From Aquitalea denitrificans (GTDB lineage: Bacteria; Pseudomonadota; Gammaproteobacteria; Burkholderiales; Chromobacteriaceae): a DNA stretch of 64,000 nucleotides. Numbering within the stretch: the stretch's first letter is position 1; each line of letters opens with the position of its first letter. The position numbers were made by a program, and so were the translations under genes. Below, piece after piece: positions 23,989-33,969 of the stretch. The notes under the pieces were generated by a model that saw nothing but the letters and a program-made list of their open reading frames with translations, made no database searches and was not told the origin of the DNA. The stretch is from NCBI RefSeq assembly GCF_009856625.1, contig NZ_CP047241.1, positions 310,001 to 374,000 of the forward strand. Reading direction: 5' to 3'.

Positions 23989-25254
23989 ATGCTGGCCCAA
24001 TTGTTTTCTTCCTCTTCACGCTTGGTGGCAGACCTGCCCGATGCCGTGCGCCTGATTGCCCGCCTGCGCTGGCTGATGCTGGGTGCAGGTGGCGTACTGT
24101 TGTTACTGCTTGCCGCTGCCGGCCTGTCCCTGCCCTGGCTGCTGCTGTTGCAGGCGCTGGCAACGCTGGCCCTGTTCAATCAACTGCTGGGTGGGCAACT
24201 GCAGCGTGGTGCTTCGCCCCTGCTGCTGCTGCGGCTGGGTTTGCTGGCCGATGTGCTGGCCCTGACCGAGTGTCTGGCATTCAGCGGTGGGGCGGCCAAT
24301 CCCCTGGCTTCGCTTTACCTGCCGCCGGTATTGTTTGCCGCCTTATTGTCCCCTGGCGTGTTTGCCTGGGGACTGTCGCTGCTGAGCATGCTGGCCTATG
24401 CCGCGCTGTTTGGCTGGCATCTGCCCTGGCCCTTGCAAGGCAGTGATGCCGCCTATGCGTTTTCCCTGCATCTGCTTGGGATGTGGCTGACCTTTGCCTT
24501 GTCTGCCCTGCTGATTACCAGCTTTGTGTCCTGGCTGGCACGTCAGCTGGCCGCCCGCGAAGCTGCCCTGGCTGCGGCCAGGGAAACCCAGCTGCGTGAC
24601 GAACAGTTGCTGGCCGTGGGCATGCAGGCAGCAGGAGCGGCACATTCGCTATCCACACCCATCAATACCCTCACCCTGCTGGTGGATGACATGCTGCAGC
24701 AGCATGCTGCCGATGCATCCTTGCAGGAAGATCTGTTTCTGATGCAGGCCCAGCTGGCGGCCTGTGCCCGAGCGCTGTCCCGGCTGAAGCAGGGTGTACA
24801 GCAGGCCGATACCGCACAAGCGCTGTTTGCCACGCTGGCACAGCAGTTGTCAGGCTGGCGCAGCCTGCGCCCCGATGTTCAGCTGGACTGGCAGGCGACA
24901 CCAGGGCCGGACCCGCTGGTGCGGCTGGATGCCGCCTTCTGGCCGGCATTTTTCAACCTGATCAATAACGCAGCCGAGGCGGGAGGCGGGGTGCTCACTG
25001 TGACGGCGGCCCTGCACGGCAAGTTGTTGCAGCTGGACATCATCAACCCGTCGGGTCGTTTGTCCACGGCACAGTTGCAACGTGCCGGTCTGGCACCGTT
25101 GACATCCAGCAAACCTGCCGGGATGGGGCTGGGGGTGATGCTCAGCCATGCCACACTTGCCAGGCTGGGCGGCACCCTGACGCTGGAAAACAGGCCGGAG
25201 GGTGGGGTGCATGCCTGTGTGCGATTACCCCTGCGGCTGGAGGAGCAAGCATGA
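23989..25254 (+). CDS. regB: RegB/PrrB/ActS-type redox sensor histidine kinase
   Basis: A kinase of about 421 residues with six hydrophobic segments and, between them, GGAANPL (residues 100-106), the quinone-binding GGxxNPF-type motif of RegB. The H-box is GAAHSLSTPINTLT (His219). The catalytic domain is reduced but has NLINNAAEAGGG and GMGLGVMLSHATLARLGG. RegB reads the ubiquinol/ubiquinone ratio and controls respiratory and redox genes through RegA. The start is uncertain: 23989 has only weak ribosome pairing, and an ATG at 23944 would add 15 residues. It overlaps regA by four bases. Confidence 0.88.
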   Translation: MLAQLFSSSSRLVADLPDAVRLIARLRWLMLGAGGVLLLLLAAAGLSLPWLLLLQALATLALFNQLLGGQLQRGASPLLLLRLGLLADVLALTECLAFSGGAANPLASLYLPPVLFAALLSPGVFAWGLSLLSMLAYAALFGWHLPWPLQGSDAAYAFSLHLLGMWLTFALSALLITSFVSWLARQLAAREAALAAARETQLRDEQLLAVGMQAAGAAHSLSTPINTLTLLVDDMLQQHAADASLQEDLFLMQAQLAACARALSRLKQGVQQADTAQALFATLAQQLSGWRSLRPDVQLDWQATPGPDPLVRLDAAFWPAFFNLINNAAEAGGGVLTVTAALHGKLLQLDIINPSGRLSTAQLQRAGLAPLTSSKPAGMGLGVMLSHATLARLGGTLTLENRPEGGVHACVRLPLRLEEQA

Positions 25255-25778
25255 CGCTGGATTTTCTGCTGGTTGATGATGACGAGGCTTTCAGCACGGT
25301 TCTATCCCGGGCATTGGCGCGACGGGGCTTCCAGGTGGAATGCGCGGTCAACGGTGCCCAGGCATTGCAACTAAGGGAGGACGTCCCGCAGCGTATCGTG
25401 CTGGATCTTAATCTGGAAGGAGAAAGCGGCCTGCGACTGTTGCCGGACTTGCGCCAGCTTTACCCGCAGGCTGCAGTTGTCGTACTGACCGGCTACGCCA
25501 GCATTGCCACGGCGGTGGAGGCAACCAAGCTGGGGGCGGTGCAGTACCTGGCCAAGCCGGCTACGGTGGATGACATTCTGGCGGCATTCCAGCAGGTCAG
25601 TGCTAACCCGGAGCTGCCGCTGGCACCACAGCCCATGTCGCTGCGGCGTGTTACCTGGGAGCATCTGCAACGGGTACTGAACGAACACGACGGCAATATT
25701 TCCGCTACCGCCCGCTCCATGGGTATGCACCGCCGCACCTTGCAGCGCATGCTGGCCAAGCGGCCCGTGAAAAGCTAA
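25251..25778 (+). CDS. regA: RegA/PrrA-type response regulator
   Basis: The 175-residue protein has a receiver domain (FLLVDDDEAFSTVLSRALAR, phospho-Asp in VLDLNLEGESG, Lys in YLAKPATVDD). A proline-rich linker follows (LPLAPQPMSLRRVT), then a Fis-type helix-turn-helix ending NISATARSMGMHRRTLQRML, the hallmark of RegA. It acts as global redox regulator with the adjacent kinase. Translational coupling to regB by ATGA overlap. Likely targets in this window would be quinone and respiratory genes (rquA-like, ubiUVT), but no RegA site was identified. Confidence 0.92.
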   Translation: MTLDFLLVDDDEAFSTVLSRALARRGFQVECAVNGAQALQLREDVPQRIVLDLNLEGESGLRLLPDLRQLYPQAAVVVLTGYASIATAVEATKLGAVQYLAKPATVDDILAAFQQVSANPELPLAPQPMSLRRVTWEHLQRVLNEHDGNISATARSMGMHRRTLQRMLAKRPVKS

Positions 25779-26095
25779 AACGCATCAGCTGTTGTATTCG
25801 GCGGATTGGTTTTTTCATTGCGACTGGCAAGTAAGTTTCCATACCTATTTACAGTAATTTCCCTGCATATCGTGCGGTGTTTCTCTATATCACGCACAAG
25901 CCCTGCTCTGGCAAGGCTTTGGCTGTTATTCTGCCAAGCAAGCGCTAGGAAACCTGCTGTGGCATCTTCTGCAAAGCACAGTTTTCATCAGCGGGTCTTT
26001 CCGGATGGCATCAGAAAATATGATTGGAGCAAATGCCCCAAAATGCATATGGTCTTTTGATGGACTCACAAACCACGACAATAGAGGGGAACAAG
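25779..26095. other. Intergenic region before the acyl-CoA ligase; nothing recognised
   Basis: About 317 bases, comparatively AT-rich, ending with the ribosome site GAGGGGA at 26084-26090. An 84-codon frame at 25806 has no ribosome site or protein-like pattern. No hairpin or box could be supported. Confidence 0.4.
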
Positions 26096-27718
26096 ATGCG
26101 TGGACAAATGATGGATCAGCCGCTGCTGATTTCTGCCCTGCTGCAACATGCCGAAACCTATCATGGCGACAGCGAGATCGTGTCGCGTACTGTGGAAGGC
26201 CCGATCCACCGCTATACCTACCGTGAAGCCGCACGCCGCAGCCGCCAGCTGGCCAATGCCCTGGCCGGCCTGGGGGTGCAGCATGGCGATACTGTTGGCA
26301 CCCTGGCCTGGAACGGTTATCGCCATTACGAAATCTACTTTGCCACTTCTGGTTCCGGTGCCATCTGTCACACCGTCAATCCGCGCCTGTTTGCCGAGCA
26401 GATCAGCTACATCATCAATCACGGCGAAGACAAGGTGCTGATGTTTGATCTGAGCTTTCTGCCTGTTGTGGAGCAGATTGCAGCCGAGCTCACCACCGTG
26501 CAGCATTTTGTCCTGCTGACCGACCGTGCCCACATGCCGCGCGAGACGCCGCTGGACAACCTGCTGTGCTATGAAGACCTGGTCAACAGCCACAGCGACC
26601 ACTACCAGTGGCCGGCATTCGACGAAAACACTGCCTCCAGCCTGTGTTACACCTCGGGCACCACCGGCAACCCCAAGGGCGTGCTGTATTCGCATCGTTC
26701 CACCGTGCTGCATGCCTTTGCCAGTTCGCTGCCGGACAGCCTGGATATCTCGGCCCAGGGCGCCATCATGCCGGTGGTGCCGATGTTCCATGTCAACGGT
26801 TGGGGCCTGCCCTACAGCTGCACCATGAACGGGGCCAAGCTGGTGTTGCCCGGACCCAAGATGGACGGGGTCAACCTGTACGAGCTGATCGAGAGCGAAG
26901 GCGTCACCATGGCCGCCGGCGTGCCCACCATCTGGATGATGCTGTTGCAGCACTGCCAGAAGAATCATCTGAAAATACACAGTCTGAAGCGTGTGATCGT
27001 GGGCGGCTCTGCGGCACCGGAAAGCATGGTTGACCAGTTGGCCGAGCATGGTGCCGAGTTGCGCCAGCTGTGGGGCATGACCGAGCTGTCGCCCTGTGGC
27101 ACAACCAGTACGCCCAAGTTCAAGCATCAGGGCTGCGACACGTCTGCTTTACGTGCACTGCAAACCAAGCAGGGCCGCCCGATTTACGGTGTGGCTATCC
27201 GTATTGTCGATGATGAAGGCAAACCGCTGCCCAATGACGGCGTGGCCTTTGGCAATCTGCAGGTGAAGGGGGCGTGGGTGCTGTCGCGCTACTTCAAGCG
27301 CGAGCTGGACGACTGTCATACCGAGGATGGCTGGTTCAATACCGGCGACGTTGTCACCATCGACCGTGACGGCTACATGAAGATTACCGACCGCACCAAG
27401 GACGTGATCAAGTCTGGCGGCGAGTGGATCAGCTCGATCGAGCTGGAAAACATTCTGGTTGGCCACCCGGCAGTCGCCGAGGCTGCGGCTATCGGGGTAG
27501 TGCATCCCAAGTGGGACGAGCGCCCGCTGATGGTGGTGGTGCTAAAGGCTGGTGCCGGCGCCACGCGTGAAGAGCTGATCGGCTTTTACGAAGGCAAGAT
27601 CGCCAAGTGGTGGACACCGGATGATGTGGTGTTCCTGGATGAGCTGCCGCACACCGCCACCGGCAAGCTGCAGAAGATGAAGTTGCGCGAAATGTTCAAG
27701 GATTATCAGTGGGCATGA
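26096..27718 (+). CDS. AMP-forming acyl-CoA synthetase (fatty-acid CoA ligase family)
   Basis: The 540-residue ANL enzyme shows the AMP-binding core [19 protein letters not shown] (about residue 185) and [16 protein letters not shown]. The adenylation signature [13 protein letters not shown] (about residue 327) and the C-terminal hinge [20 protein letters not shown] with [15 protein letters not shown] and catalytic lysine [13 protein letters not shown] are also present. It activates a carboxylate to its CoA ester; medium/long-chain or branched fatty acids and methylmercaptopropionate are typical substrates of close relatives. The ATG at 26096 has a strong ribosome site. It stands alone, with no beta-oxidation gene adjacent. 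Confidence 0.93.
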   Translation: MRGQMMDQPLLISALLQHAETYHGDSEIVSRTVEGPIHRYTYREAARRSRQLANALAGLGVQHGDTVGTLAWNGYRHYEIYFATSGSGAICHTVNPRLFAEQISYIINHGEDKVLMFDLSFLPVVEQIAAELTTVQHFVLLTDRAHMPRETPLDNLLCYEDLVNSHSDHYQWPAFDENTASSLCYTSGTTGNPKGVLYSHRSTVLHAFASSLPDSLDISAQGAIMPVVPMFHVNGWGLPYSCTMNGAKLVLPGPKMDGVNLYELIESEGVTMAAGVPTIWMMLLQHCQKNHLKIHSLKRVIVGGSAAPESMVDQLAEHGAELRQLWGMTELSPCGTTSTPKFKHQGCDTSALRALQTKQGRPIYGVAIRIVDDEGKPLPNDGVAFGNLQVKGAWVLSRYFKRELDDCHTEDGWFNTGDVVTIDRDGYMKITDRTKDVIKSGGEWISSIELENILVGHPAVAEAAAIGVVHPKWDERPLMVVVLKAGAGATREELIGFYEGKIAKWWTPDDVVFLDELPHTATGKLQKMKLREMFKDYQWA

Positions 27719-27779
27719 GGGATAAGCCGCTGAATTGAATGGACAGAATAGAGCATTTGCGCTAAATTGTGCATCGCAC

Positions 27780-27892
27780 TGAAGACCGCAAGGTCTTTTG
27801 TGGTGTTAGCCCCTCGAAGCATCGAGCTGGTAACCCCGGCCAGATGTTTCTTCCTCGTGTTGGCCCCTGAGAACCCTCAGGGGATTTTTTTT
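27780..27892 (+). ncRNA. Candidate small RNA with three hairpins ending in a terminator
   Basis: Between the acyl-CoA ligase and the chemoreceptor lie AAGACC-GCAA-GGTCTT (27782-27797), CTCGA-AGCA-TCGAG (27813-27826) flanked by GTTA/TAAC, and a perfect terminator CCCCTGAG-AACC-CTCAGGGG (27864-27883) followed by ATTTTTTTT. An alternative pairing GGCCA/TGGCC (27838-27842, 27861-27865) overlaps the terminator. The set could be an independent small RNA or the processed 3' end of the ligase mRNA. Confidence 0.45.
27864..27892 (+). terminator. Rho-independent terminator
   Basis: A perfect 8-base stem CCCCTGAG/CTCAGGGG with loop AACC and a T8 tract, 146 bases past the acyl-CoA ligase stop. Confidence 0.88.
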
Positions 27893-28153
27893 GCCTGCGC
27901 ATCCTCGCCCATTTTTCAGCCGGGCTTGCACTTGTTCTTGCCTGCCTCTGCTGTGTCTTTTGTGCCGCCTTGCAACAGGCATCGTGCATGCATTACCTGC
28001 TGCAAACCGTCTTTGCTGTTCTGGATCAAATTGTAAATAAGTATTTCATAATTTAATGTCAAAGTAGATGAAAGGTCGGTAATTCCACACCGCAAGGCAG
28101 GACCGGCCATGATGGCTAGAATCAAGTCCGGCACCAGTCCGGTAGGGGGAAAC

Positions 28154-30028
28154 ATGAAATCCTTGCGCAGCAAACTGATTGCTTTCAATGCCTTGTTGAT
28201 GGCCTTGTTCGGCCTGGTATTGGTGCTGATTGTCTTCATCCAGATGCGGGGCGAGATACTGAGCGGCCTGAATCACGAGTTTGATTCGGCGCTGAAGGGG
28301 CAGGGCAGCGTGGTGAAAACCTGGCTGGATGACAAGAAACAGCAGATCACGGCCCAGGCCAGCGCGGCGGAGGAGGCGGACGCCCTGCGCTTTCTCAAGG
28401 TAGGGGCGCGGGCCGGTTTCAATGTCAATTATGCAGGCTATGCCGATGGGCGCTCGGTGTTCTCCGATGACTGGGTTGCGCCCGCCGATTACAAGGTCAA
28501 CACGCGCGACTGGTATCAGCAGGCCGTGGCGGCTGGCAAGGCAGTAGTGACCGAGCCCTATGTGGATGAAGCCAGCAAGAAACTCACCATTACCGTGGCC
28601 GCGCCGATTCGCCAGGCAGACCGCACACTGGGTGTGGCCGGTGGTGATGTGTTTGTCGACAGCCTGGTGAAGTCGGTGTTGTCCCTGCAGGTGCGTGGTA
28701 ATGGCTATGCCTTCATCACCGATGGCAAGGGCACCATCCTGGCCCATCCGCAGGCCGGGTTGACGCTCAAGCCCATCAGCCAGCTGGCACCGGAGCTGAC
28801 CAGCGCCCGTCTGGCCGAGTTGGCAAGCAGCAACAGCCTGCAGCGGGTGGTGCTGGATGGCCAGGACATGCTGCTGTCGGTGCAGCGGATCCCCGACAGC
28901 GACTGGCTGATTGGCTTGGCCACGCACCGCGATGCCATCCTGGCACCGCTCAATACCCTGCTGCTGAGTGTCGCCGGCCTGAGCGTGCTGGTTTTTGCCC
29001 TACTCACTCCGCTGGCCAGCGTGTTGCTGGGGCGCATGCTGGGTGGACTGGTGGCGCTGAAAAATGCCATGCAGGACATTGCGCATGGCGAGGGTGATCT
29101 CACCTTGCGGCTGCAACTGAAGGGCAAGGACGAAATTGCGGCCACCGCCGAGGCCTTTAACCAGTTTGTCAGCCAACTGGCCATCCTGTTCCGTGGCCTG
29201 CGCGACGATGCTGGCGGGGTGGTGCAAGGGGTAGGGCAGGTTTCAACCCAGGTGCTGGATGTGGCCGAGCGCGCCCGCAGCATCTCCGACATGTCCTCTT
29301 CCAATGCCGCCACGCTGGAGCAGATTACCGTCAGTATTGCCCATATTGCGGATAACGCCCGTGAGGCTGACCAACTAGCCTCCGCTACCGGGCAGGGGCT
29401 GGAATCCGGTGCCCAGGGCATGCACCAACTGGCCGAGGGCATGGAAAGTACGGTGCAGTCGGTACGCTCGCTGGAAAGCATGCTGGCAGCACTGGAGCAG
29501 CGCTCGCTGCAGATTTCCGGTATTACCGATGTCATCCGCGATATCGCCGATCAGACCAATCTGCTGGCGCTCAATGCCGCCATCGAGGCCGCGCGCGCAG
29601 GTGAACAGGGCCGCGGCTTTGCCGTGGTGGCGGACGAGGTGCGCAAGCTGGCCGAACGCACTGCCCAAGCCACGGTGCAGATTGCCGGCATGGTTACCGC
29701 CATCCGCAGCGAAACCGGCAAGGCGGTGGGCGATGTACAGCAGACGGTGACGGTGGTGAACGACGGCGTGCTGCTGACCCAGCAGGCGGTGGCGAATATC
29801 CAGTCCATCCGCCACTCCATGCTGGAAGTGGTCGGCAAGATGTCGGAAATTTCCCATTCAACTCAGGAACAGCATAATGCCAGTACGTTGATCGCGCAGA
29901 GCTCGGAGCAGATCAACAGCCGGGTGCTGGAAAACGATGCCATGCTGCAGCAGGCCAGTGACACCCTGCAGGGTCTGGCTGGCAAGGCGGGGCAGATGAA
30001 TGGAGAATTTGCCAAGTTCCGGCTGTAG
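28154..30028 (+). CDS. Methyl-accepting chemotaxis protein with dCache_1 sensor domain
   Basis: The 624-residue receptor has a signal-anchor helix ([21 protein letters not shown]), a periplasmic double-Cache domain (about residues 35-270) and a second helix ([22 protein letters not shown]). A HAMP domain and the conserved signalling tip [20 protein letters not shown] follow. In the Cache domain, NTRDWYQQA and PYVDEAS plus [10 protein letters not shown] resemble the amino-acid-binding motif, but the position of the usual Asp after R-x-W-Y-x is Gln. The ligand may thus be a different small organic acid or amine. Start 28154 follows GGGGGA; earlier ATGs at 28109 are in frame but poorly placed. 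Confidence 0.92.
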   Translation: MKSLRSKLIAFNALLMALFGLVLVLIVFIQMRGEILSGLNHEFDSALKGQGSVVKTWLDDKKQQITAQASAAEEADALRFLKVGARAGFNVNYAGYADGRSVFSDDWVAPADYKVNTRDWYQQAVAAGKAVVTEPYVDEASKKLTITVAAPIRQADRTLGVAGGDVFVDSLVKSVLSLQVRGNGYAFITDGKGTILAHPQAGLTLKPISQLAPELTSARLAELASSNSLQRVVLDGQDMLLSVQRIPDSDWLIGLATHRDAILAPLNTLLLSVAGLSVLVFALLTPLASVLLGRMLGGLVALKNAMQDIAHGEGDLTLRLQLKGKDEIAATAEAFNQFVSQLAILFRGLRDDAGGVVQGVGQVSTQVLDVAERARSISDMSSSNAATLEQITVSIAHIADNAREADQLASATGQGLESGAQGMHQLAEGMESTVQSVRSLESMLAALEQRSLQISGITDVIRDIADQTNLLALNAAIEAARAGEQGRGFAVVADEVRKLAERTAQATVQIAGMVTAIRSETGKAVGDVQQTVTVVNDGVLLTQQAVANIQSIRHSMLEVVGKMSEISHSTQEQHNASTLIAQSSEQINSRVLENDAMLQQASDTLQGLAGKAGQMNGEFAKFRL

Positions 30029-30073
30029 CATGGCCGCGAAGGCGGCAGGGCCGTCAGGATAAGGGAGGAAGTC

Positions 30074-31930
30074 ATGTTGTTGTCACCGCTGGCACTGCGT
30101 GCCGCCACGCTGCTGGCGGAGCAGGATCTGCCCGCAGCCTTGCAGGCCGCACAGCAGTGTCTGGAGGCGGAGCCGGACAATGCGCCGATCTGGACCCTGC
30201 TTGGTGTCTGTGCCGCCCGGCTGGCACGGCAGTCCCTGGCTGAACAGTGCTGGCAACAGGCGCTGCAGCTGGACCCCAGCGTGGTCGATGCCCATTACAA
30301 CCTGGGCTGCCTGTACGGCGAGCGGAGAGAGCGGGGACTGGCGGAGCAACATTACCGGGCGGAATTGCGCCTGCAGCCCGGGCACGCTGGCAGTCTGGGC
30401 AATCTGGCGGTACTGCTGGCGCAGGCTGGGCAGTTGGCCGAGGCGGAAGCATGTTACCGGCAGGCACTGCAGGCCACGGCCCATACCCGGGATGGGCTGG
30501 ATGTGCGGTACAACCTGGCCCTGCTGCTGTCGCAGACTGACAGGCTTGAAGAAGCGGAAGCACTGTTGCAGGTGCTGCTGCAGCAGCAGCCGGATGATGA
30601 AGCTGGCAATGCGCTGCTGGGAAGTCTCTATCAGCAGCAAGGGCAGGATGAAGCCGCCCGAGCCTGTTGGGAACGGATCTTGCAGCATGCGCCGCAGCAT
30701 CCGGAAGCGCTGAACAATCTGGCACTGATTTGTCAGCAGCAACGGCGCTGGGATGAGGCCGCCAGTTTGTTGCAAAGAGCGCTGCTGCAGGCGGCACCGC
30801 CGCCGGACTTGCTGCTCAATCAGGCAAATGGCCTGTTGCAGCAGGGCAATGCCGCCGCCGCCCTGCCGTTGTTGCAGCAAGCCATTGCCCAACATCCCCG
30901 CCATGCGCCGCTGCATGATGCGCTGGGTGTGGTCTGCAGTGAGCTGCGTGAAGCGGAGCAAGCGGAAGCCGCCATGCGCCGGGCGGTGGAGCTGGCACCG
31001 GGCCAACCGCGTTTCCGGCAGAATCTGGCCTATCTGCACCTGGCACTGGGGCGCTGGAGTGCCGGTTGGGAAGCGCTGGATGCCCGCTTGCAGCGCCTGC
31101 CATTGCGTGGTGGCCTGCCTACCCTGTCATCACCGCGTTGGGAGGGTGAGCCATTGGCCGGACGCCACCTGCTGCTGTGGTTCGAGCAGGGGCTGGGCGA
31201 TGCATTGCAGTTTTGCCGCTATCTGCCCTTGCTGCAGCCGGCGCGTCTGAGCGTGGTATGCCGCCCGGAACTGATCCGCCTGTTACAGGGCATGCGCTTG
31301 GCTTGTCCGGTTGAATTCCTGCCTTTGCACCGCCTGGACATGACCGTGCCGCCACATGACTGCCACGTATTCTCCATGAGCCTGCCGCGCTGGCTGGGAC
31401 CGGACCCGGCCACCACGCCACCGGCACATTTCCCCCAGCATGCCAGGCCTCCTTTGCCATCGGCAGGTCGTCCGCGCCGGCTGGGGCTGGTGTGGCGCGG
31501 CCATGCCCGCCATCCGTTCGACCATCATCGTTCGCTGCCCGATATCCGCTTGCTGGCACCCTTGCTGGCCTTGCCCGGCATCCACTGGATCAGCCTGCAA
31601 TTACCGGTGGATGAGCAAGAACAGGCATGGTTGAGCGCCTGGCCCACCCTGGTGGCGGGTGAGCAGGGGCTGGATGATCTGGCGGCAACGGCCAGTGTAT
31701 TGGCCGGGCTGGACGGGCTGGTGACGGTGGACACCGCGCTGGCGCATCTGGCCGGCAGTCTGGGCCTGCCGTGCTGGCTGTTGCTGTCGGCCTGCCATAC
31801 CGACTGGCGCTGGGGCTGGCAGGGGGAGGCCAGCCCGTGGTATCCCGCCGTGCGGCTATGCCGTCAGTCCCAGCCGGGCGACTGGAGCGGGGTGATCACC
31901 CGGCTGGCCAGCCGGCTGGGCGAGCAGTAA
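30074..31930 (+). CDS. TPR-repeat protein with C-terminal glycosyltransferase-like domain
   Basis: The 618-residue protein has about nine tetratricopeptide repeats in residues 1-330 (for example AHYNLGCLYGERRERGLAEQ and EALNNLALICQQQRRWDEAA). A C-terminal region of about 270 residues follows (LLLWFEQGLGDALQFCRYLP, RLGLVWRGHARHPFDHHRSL, LVTVDTALAHLAGSLGLPCW) resembling the nucleotide-sugar half of heptosyltransferase-like (GT9/GT41-type) enzymes. Such proteins often glycosylate surface proteins, including flagellin and adhesins. It starts 46 bases after the chemoreceptor with a good ribosome site (GGGAGGAAG) and is probably on the same transcript. Acceptor and sugar are unknown. Confidence 0.8.
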   Translation: MLLSPLALRAATLLAEQDLPAALQAAQQCLEAEPDNAPIWTLLGVCAARLARQSLAEQCWQQALQLDPSVVDAHYNLGCLYGERRERGLAEQHYRAELRLQPGHAGSLGNLAVLLAQAGQLAEAEACYRQALQATAHTRDGLDVRYNLALLLSQTDRLEEAEALLQVLLQQQPDDEAGNALLGSLYQQQGQDEAARACWERILQHAPQHPEALNNLALICQQQRRWDEAASLLQRALLQAAPPPDLLLNQANGLLQQGNAAAALPLLQQAIAQHPRHAPLHDALGVVCSELREAEQAEAAMRRAVELAPGQPRFRQNLAYLHLALGRWSAGWEALDARLQRLPLRGGLPTLSSPRWEGEPLAGRHLLLWFEQGLGDALQFCRYLPLLQPARLSVVCRPELIRLLQGMRLACPVEFLPLHRLDMTVPPHDCHVFSMSLPRWLGPDPATTPPAHFPQHARPPLPSAGRPRRLGLVWRGHARHPFDHHRSLPDIRLLAPLLALPGIHWISLQLPVDEQEQAWLSAWPTLVAGEQGLDDLAATASVLAGLDGLVTVDTALAHLAGSLGLPCWLLLSACHTDWRWGWQGEASPWYPAVRLCRQSQPGDWSGVITRLASRLGEQ

Positions 31931-31933
31931 CTA

Positions 31934-33325
31934 TCAGGGCGGTGACAGCCACTTGCCCGGGTTCATCAGGCCCAGCGGGTCCAGCAACTGCTTGATGCCG
32001 CGCATCAGCTGCAGGGCGGTCGGGTCCTGATAGCGTTGCAGCCAGTGGCCCTTCAACTGGCCGATGCCATGCTCGGCAGCCAGCGTGCCCTGATGGCGAT
32101 ACACCAGGTCGTAGACAATGGCGTTGACGCTGTCCTCGTCTTCAAACAAATGGGCATTGTCCGGCCGGGTATAGCTGATGTTGTAGTGCAGGTTGCCATC
32201 GCCGGCATGGCCGAAGGCGATAATGCGTACCGTGGGAAAGGCCCGGCTGAGTGCGGTCGCGCATTGTTCCAGAAACGCCGGAATGGCAGAGCTGGGCAGG
32301 CCGATATCATGCTTGATGCTGGGGCCGTCGCGCTTCTGGGTTTCCGACATGGCTTCCCGCAACTGCCACAGTTGCTGCCGGTCTGCCTCGCTGTGCGCCA
32401 GCACGCCATCTGGCAGGTTCTGCGTGGCCAGCCAGTCCACCAGCAGTTGCTGCAGCTGGTGGCTGTCGCCACTGTCGGACAGCTCGGCCAGCACCGCCCA
32501 GGGCTGGATGAAGGGCAGTTGGCCTGGGTGGTACTTTTCCAGCAGCTGCTGACAGGGCTGCGACATGATTTCAAAGGTGGTCAGCCGGTCGCCAAAGGCC
32601 TGGCGCAGTGCCGACAGCAGGTTGATGGCCGCCTGGCTGCTGTCTACCCCCAGCCAGGCGGTGGCATGCGCGCCAGGCAGCGGGAACAGCTTGAGCGTGG
32701 CCGCGGTGATCAGCCCCAACTGGCCTTCCGCACCGATGAATAGCTGTTTCACGTCCAGCCCGCTGGTGTCCTTGCGCAGGCCGGAGAGCTGATGCAGCAC
32801 CCGGCCATCCGGCAGCACCACTTCCAGTCCCAGCGCCAGCTCGCGCATGGTGCCGTAGCGCAGTACCGCCAGCCCGCCGGCGTTGGTGGACAGGTTGCCG
32901 CCAATCTGGCAACTGCCCTCGCTGGCTAGCGACAGCGGAAACAGGCGACCGGCCTCTACGGCCAGTTGTTGCAGCACGGCCAGCGTCATGCCGGCTTCCA
33001 CCGTGATGCTGTTGTTGGCGGTATCGATGGCGCGCAGGCGGTTCATCCGCTGCATGGCAATCACCAGCTGGCGGCCCGTGTTATCCGGGGTGGCTGCGCC
33101 GCAGGTGGAGGTATTGCCCCCTTGCGGCACCACCGCCACTTGCTGGTGCTGGCACAGCCGCAGCAGCGCGGCCACTTCTGCCGTGCTGCCCGGCAGCACC
33201 ACGGCCAGCGGCTGGCCCTGATAGCGGCGGCGGTAGTCCAGCGTGTAGGGCGCGGTGTCTTGCGGCAGGGTCAGCACATGACCGGCACCGACAATGGCGG
33301 CAAGGTCAGCAAGCAGATCGGGCAT
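31934..33325 (-). CDS. FAD-linked D-2-hydroxyacid dehydrogenase (GlcD/D2HGDH family)
   Basis: A 463-residue VAO-type flavoprotein. The FAD domain shows AVVLPGSTAEVAALLRLCQ, VVPQGGNTSTCGAATPD and CQIGGNLSTNAGGLAVLRYG; the C-terminal substrate domain has FGHAGDGNLHYNISY with the metal-binding histidines, and AAEHGIGQLKGHWL. This family oxidises D-2-hydroxyglutarate, D-lactate or glycolate and delivers electrons to the quinone pool. It is the last gene of the five-gene minus-strand operon. Substrate not determined by sequence; D-2-hydroxyglutarate dehydrogenase-like proteins have this length and the GHAGDGN motif. Confidence 0.88.
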   Translation of the reverse strand: MPDLLADLAAIVGAGHVLTLPQDTAPYTLDYRRRYQGQPLAVVLPGSTAEVAALLRLCQHQQVAVVPQGGNTSTCGAATPDNTGRQLVIAMQRMNRLRAIDTANNSITVEAGMTLAVLQQLAVEAGRLFPLSLASEGSCQIGGNLSTNAGGLAVLRYGTMRELALGLEVVLPDGRVLHQLSGLRKDTSGLDVKQLFIGAEGQLGLITAATLKLFPLPGAHATAWLGVDSSQAAINLLSALRQAFGDRLTTFEIMSQPCQQLLEKYHPGQLPFIQPWAVLAELSDSGDSHQLQQLLVDWLATQNLPDGVLAHSEADRQQLWQLREAMSETQKRDGPSIKHDIGLPSSAIPAFLEQCATALSRAFPTVRIIAFGHAGDGNLHYNISYTRPDNAHLFEDEDSVNAIVYDLVYRHQGTLAAEHGIGQLKGHWLQRYQDPTALQLMRGIKQLLDPLGLMNPGKWLSPP

Positions 33326-33345
33326 GGCGTCTTCCTTGGGGCAGG

Positions 33346-33969
33346 TCAGTCGGGAATCTCGGCAGCCATCAGTTCATCCGGGTGCTGCCAGCCGGGCAAC
33401 TGGCTGATGCGTTGCAGCCAGGCGGCAACGTGCGGCCAGGCGGCAAGGTCAAGCCCGGCATCGCCCAGCCACCACAGATAGGCACTGGCCGACAGGTCGG
33501 CAATGGTCGGGGTGCTGCCGATCAGGTAGGCATGCTGGCTCAGCGTGTTATCCAGTACCGCCAGATCGGCGCGTACCCGCTGTTCCAGCCAGGCGGTGAC
33601 ATCGGTCGGCTGCGGGAAGAACTTGCGCGCCAGGCGCAGGTTGGGCAGGGAGAAACCGATGCGGTTGCTCTCCCAGCACAGCCATTCACGCACCAGCTGG
33701 CGCTCGCCGGGCGCACCATCCAGCCGGCCGTAATTGTCGGCCAGCCATTGCAGGATGGCATTGGACTGGCACATGGCGGTGCCGTCGGCTACCAGTACGG
33801 GTACTTCACCAAAGCGGCTGACGGCACGGAAGTCTTCCGCCCGCTCTGCGCGTGGCAGGGCCAGGTCGACATGGACATAATCATGCGATACATCCGCCAG
33901 CATCAGTGCCAGGCGCACTTTGTAGCTATGTCCGGAAAAACAGTTGCCGTACAGGGTGAGAGTGGTCAT
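33346..33969 (-). CDS. Glutathione S-transferase family protein
   Basis: The 207-residue protein has an N-terminal thioredoxin fold (LTLYGNCFSGHSYKVRLALM, residues 3-22, with the catalytic region NCFSGHS) and the cis-proline/Glu-Ser motif VPVLVADGTAMCQSNAILQW. The all-helical C-terminal domain ends ATIADLSAS-type (PTIADLSASAYLWW). It conjugates glutathione to an electrophile or reduces a disulfide. It overlaps the symporter stop (ATGA), so it is coupled to transport. The role in this operon is probably handling of a reactive aldehyde or alpha-dicarbonyl; this is inference. Confidence 0.88.
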   Translation of the reverse strand: MTTLTLYGNCFSGHSYKVRLALMLADVSHDYVHVDLALPRAERAEDFRAVSRFGEVPVLVADGTAMCQSNAILQWLADNYGRLDGAPGERQLVREWLCWESNRIGFSLPNLRLARKFFPQPTDVTAWLEQRVRADLAVLDNTLSQHAYLIGSTPTIADLSASAYLWWLGDAGLDLAAWPHVAAWLQRISQLPGWQHPDELMAAEIPD

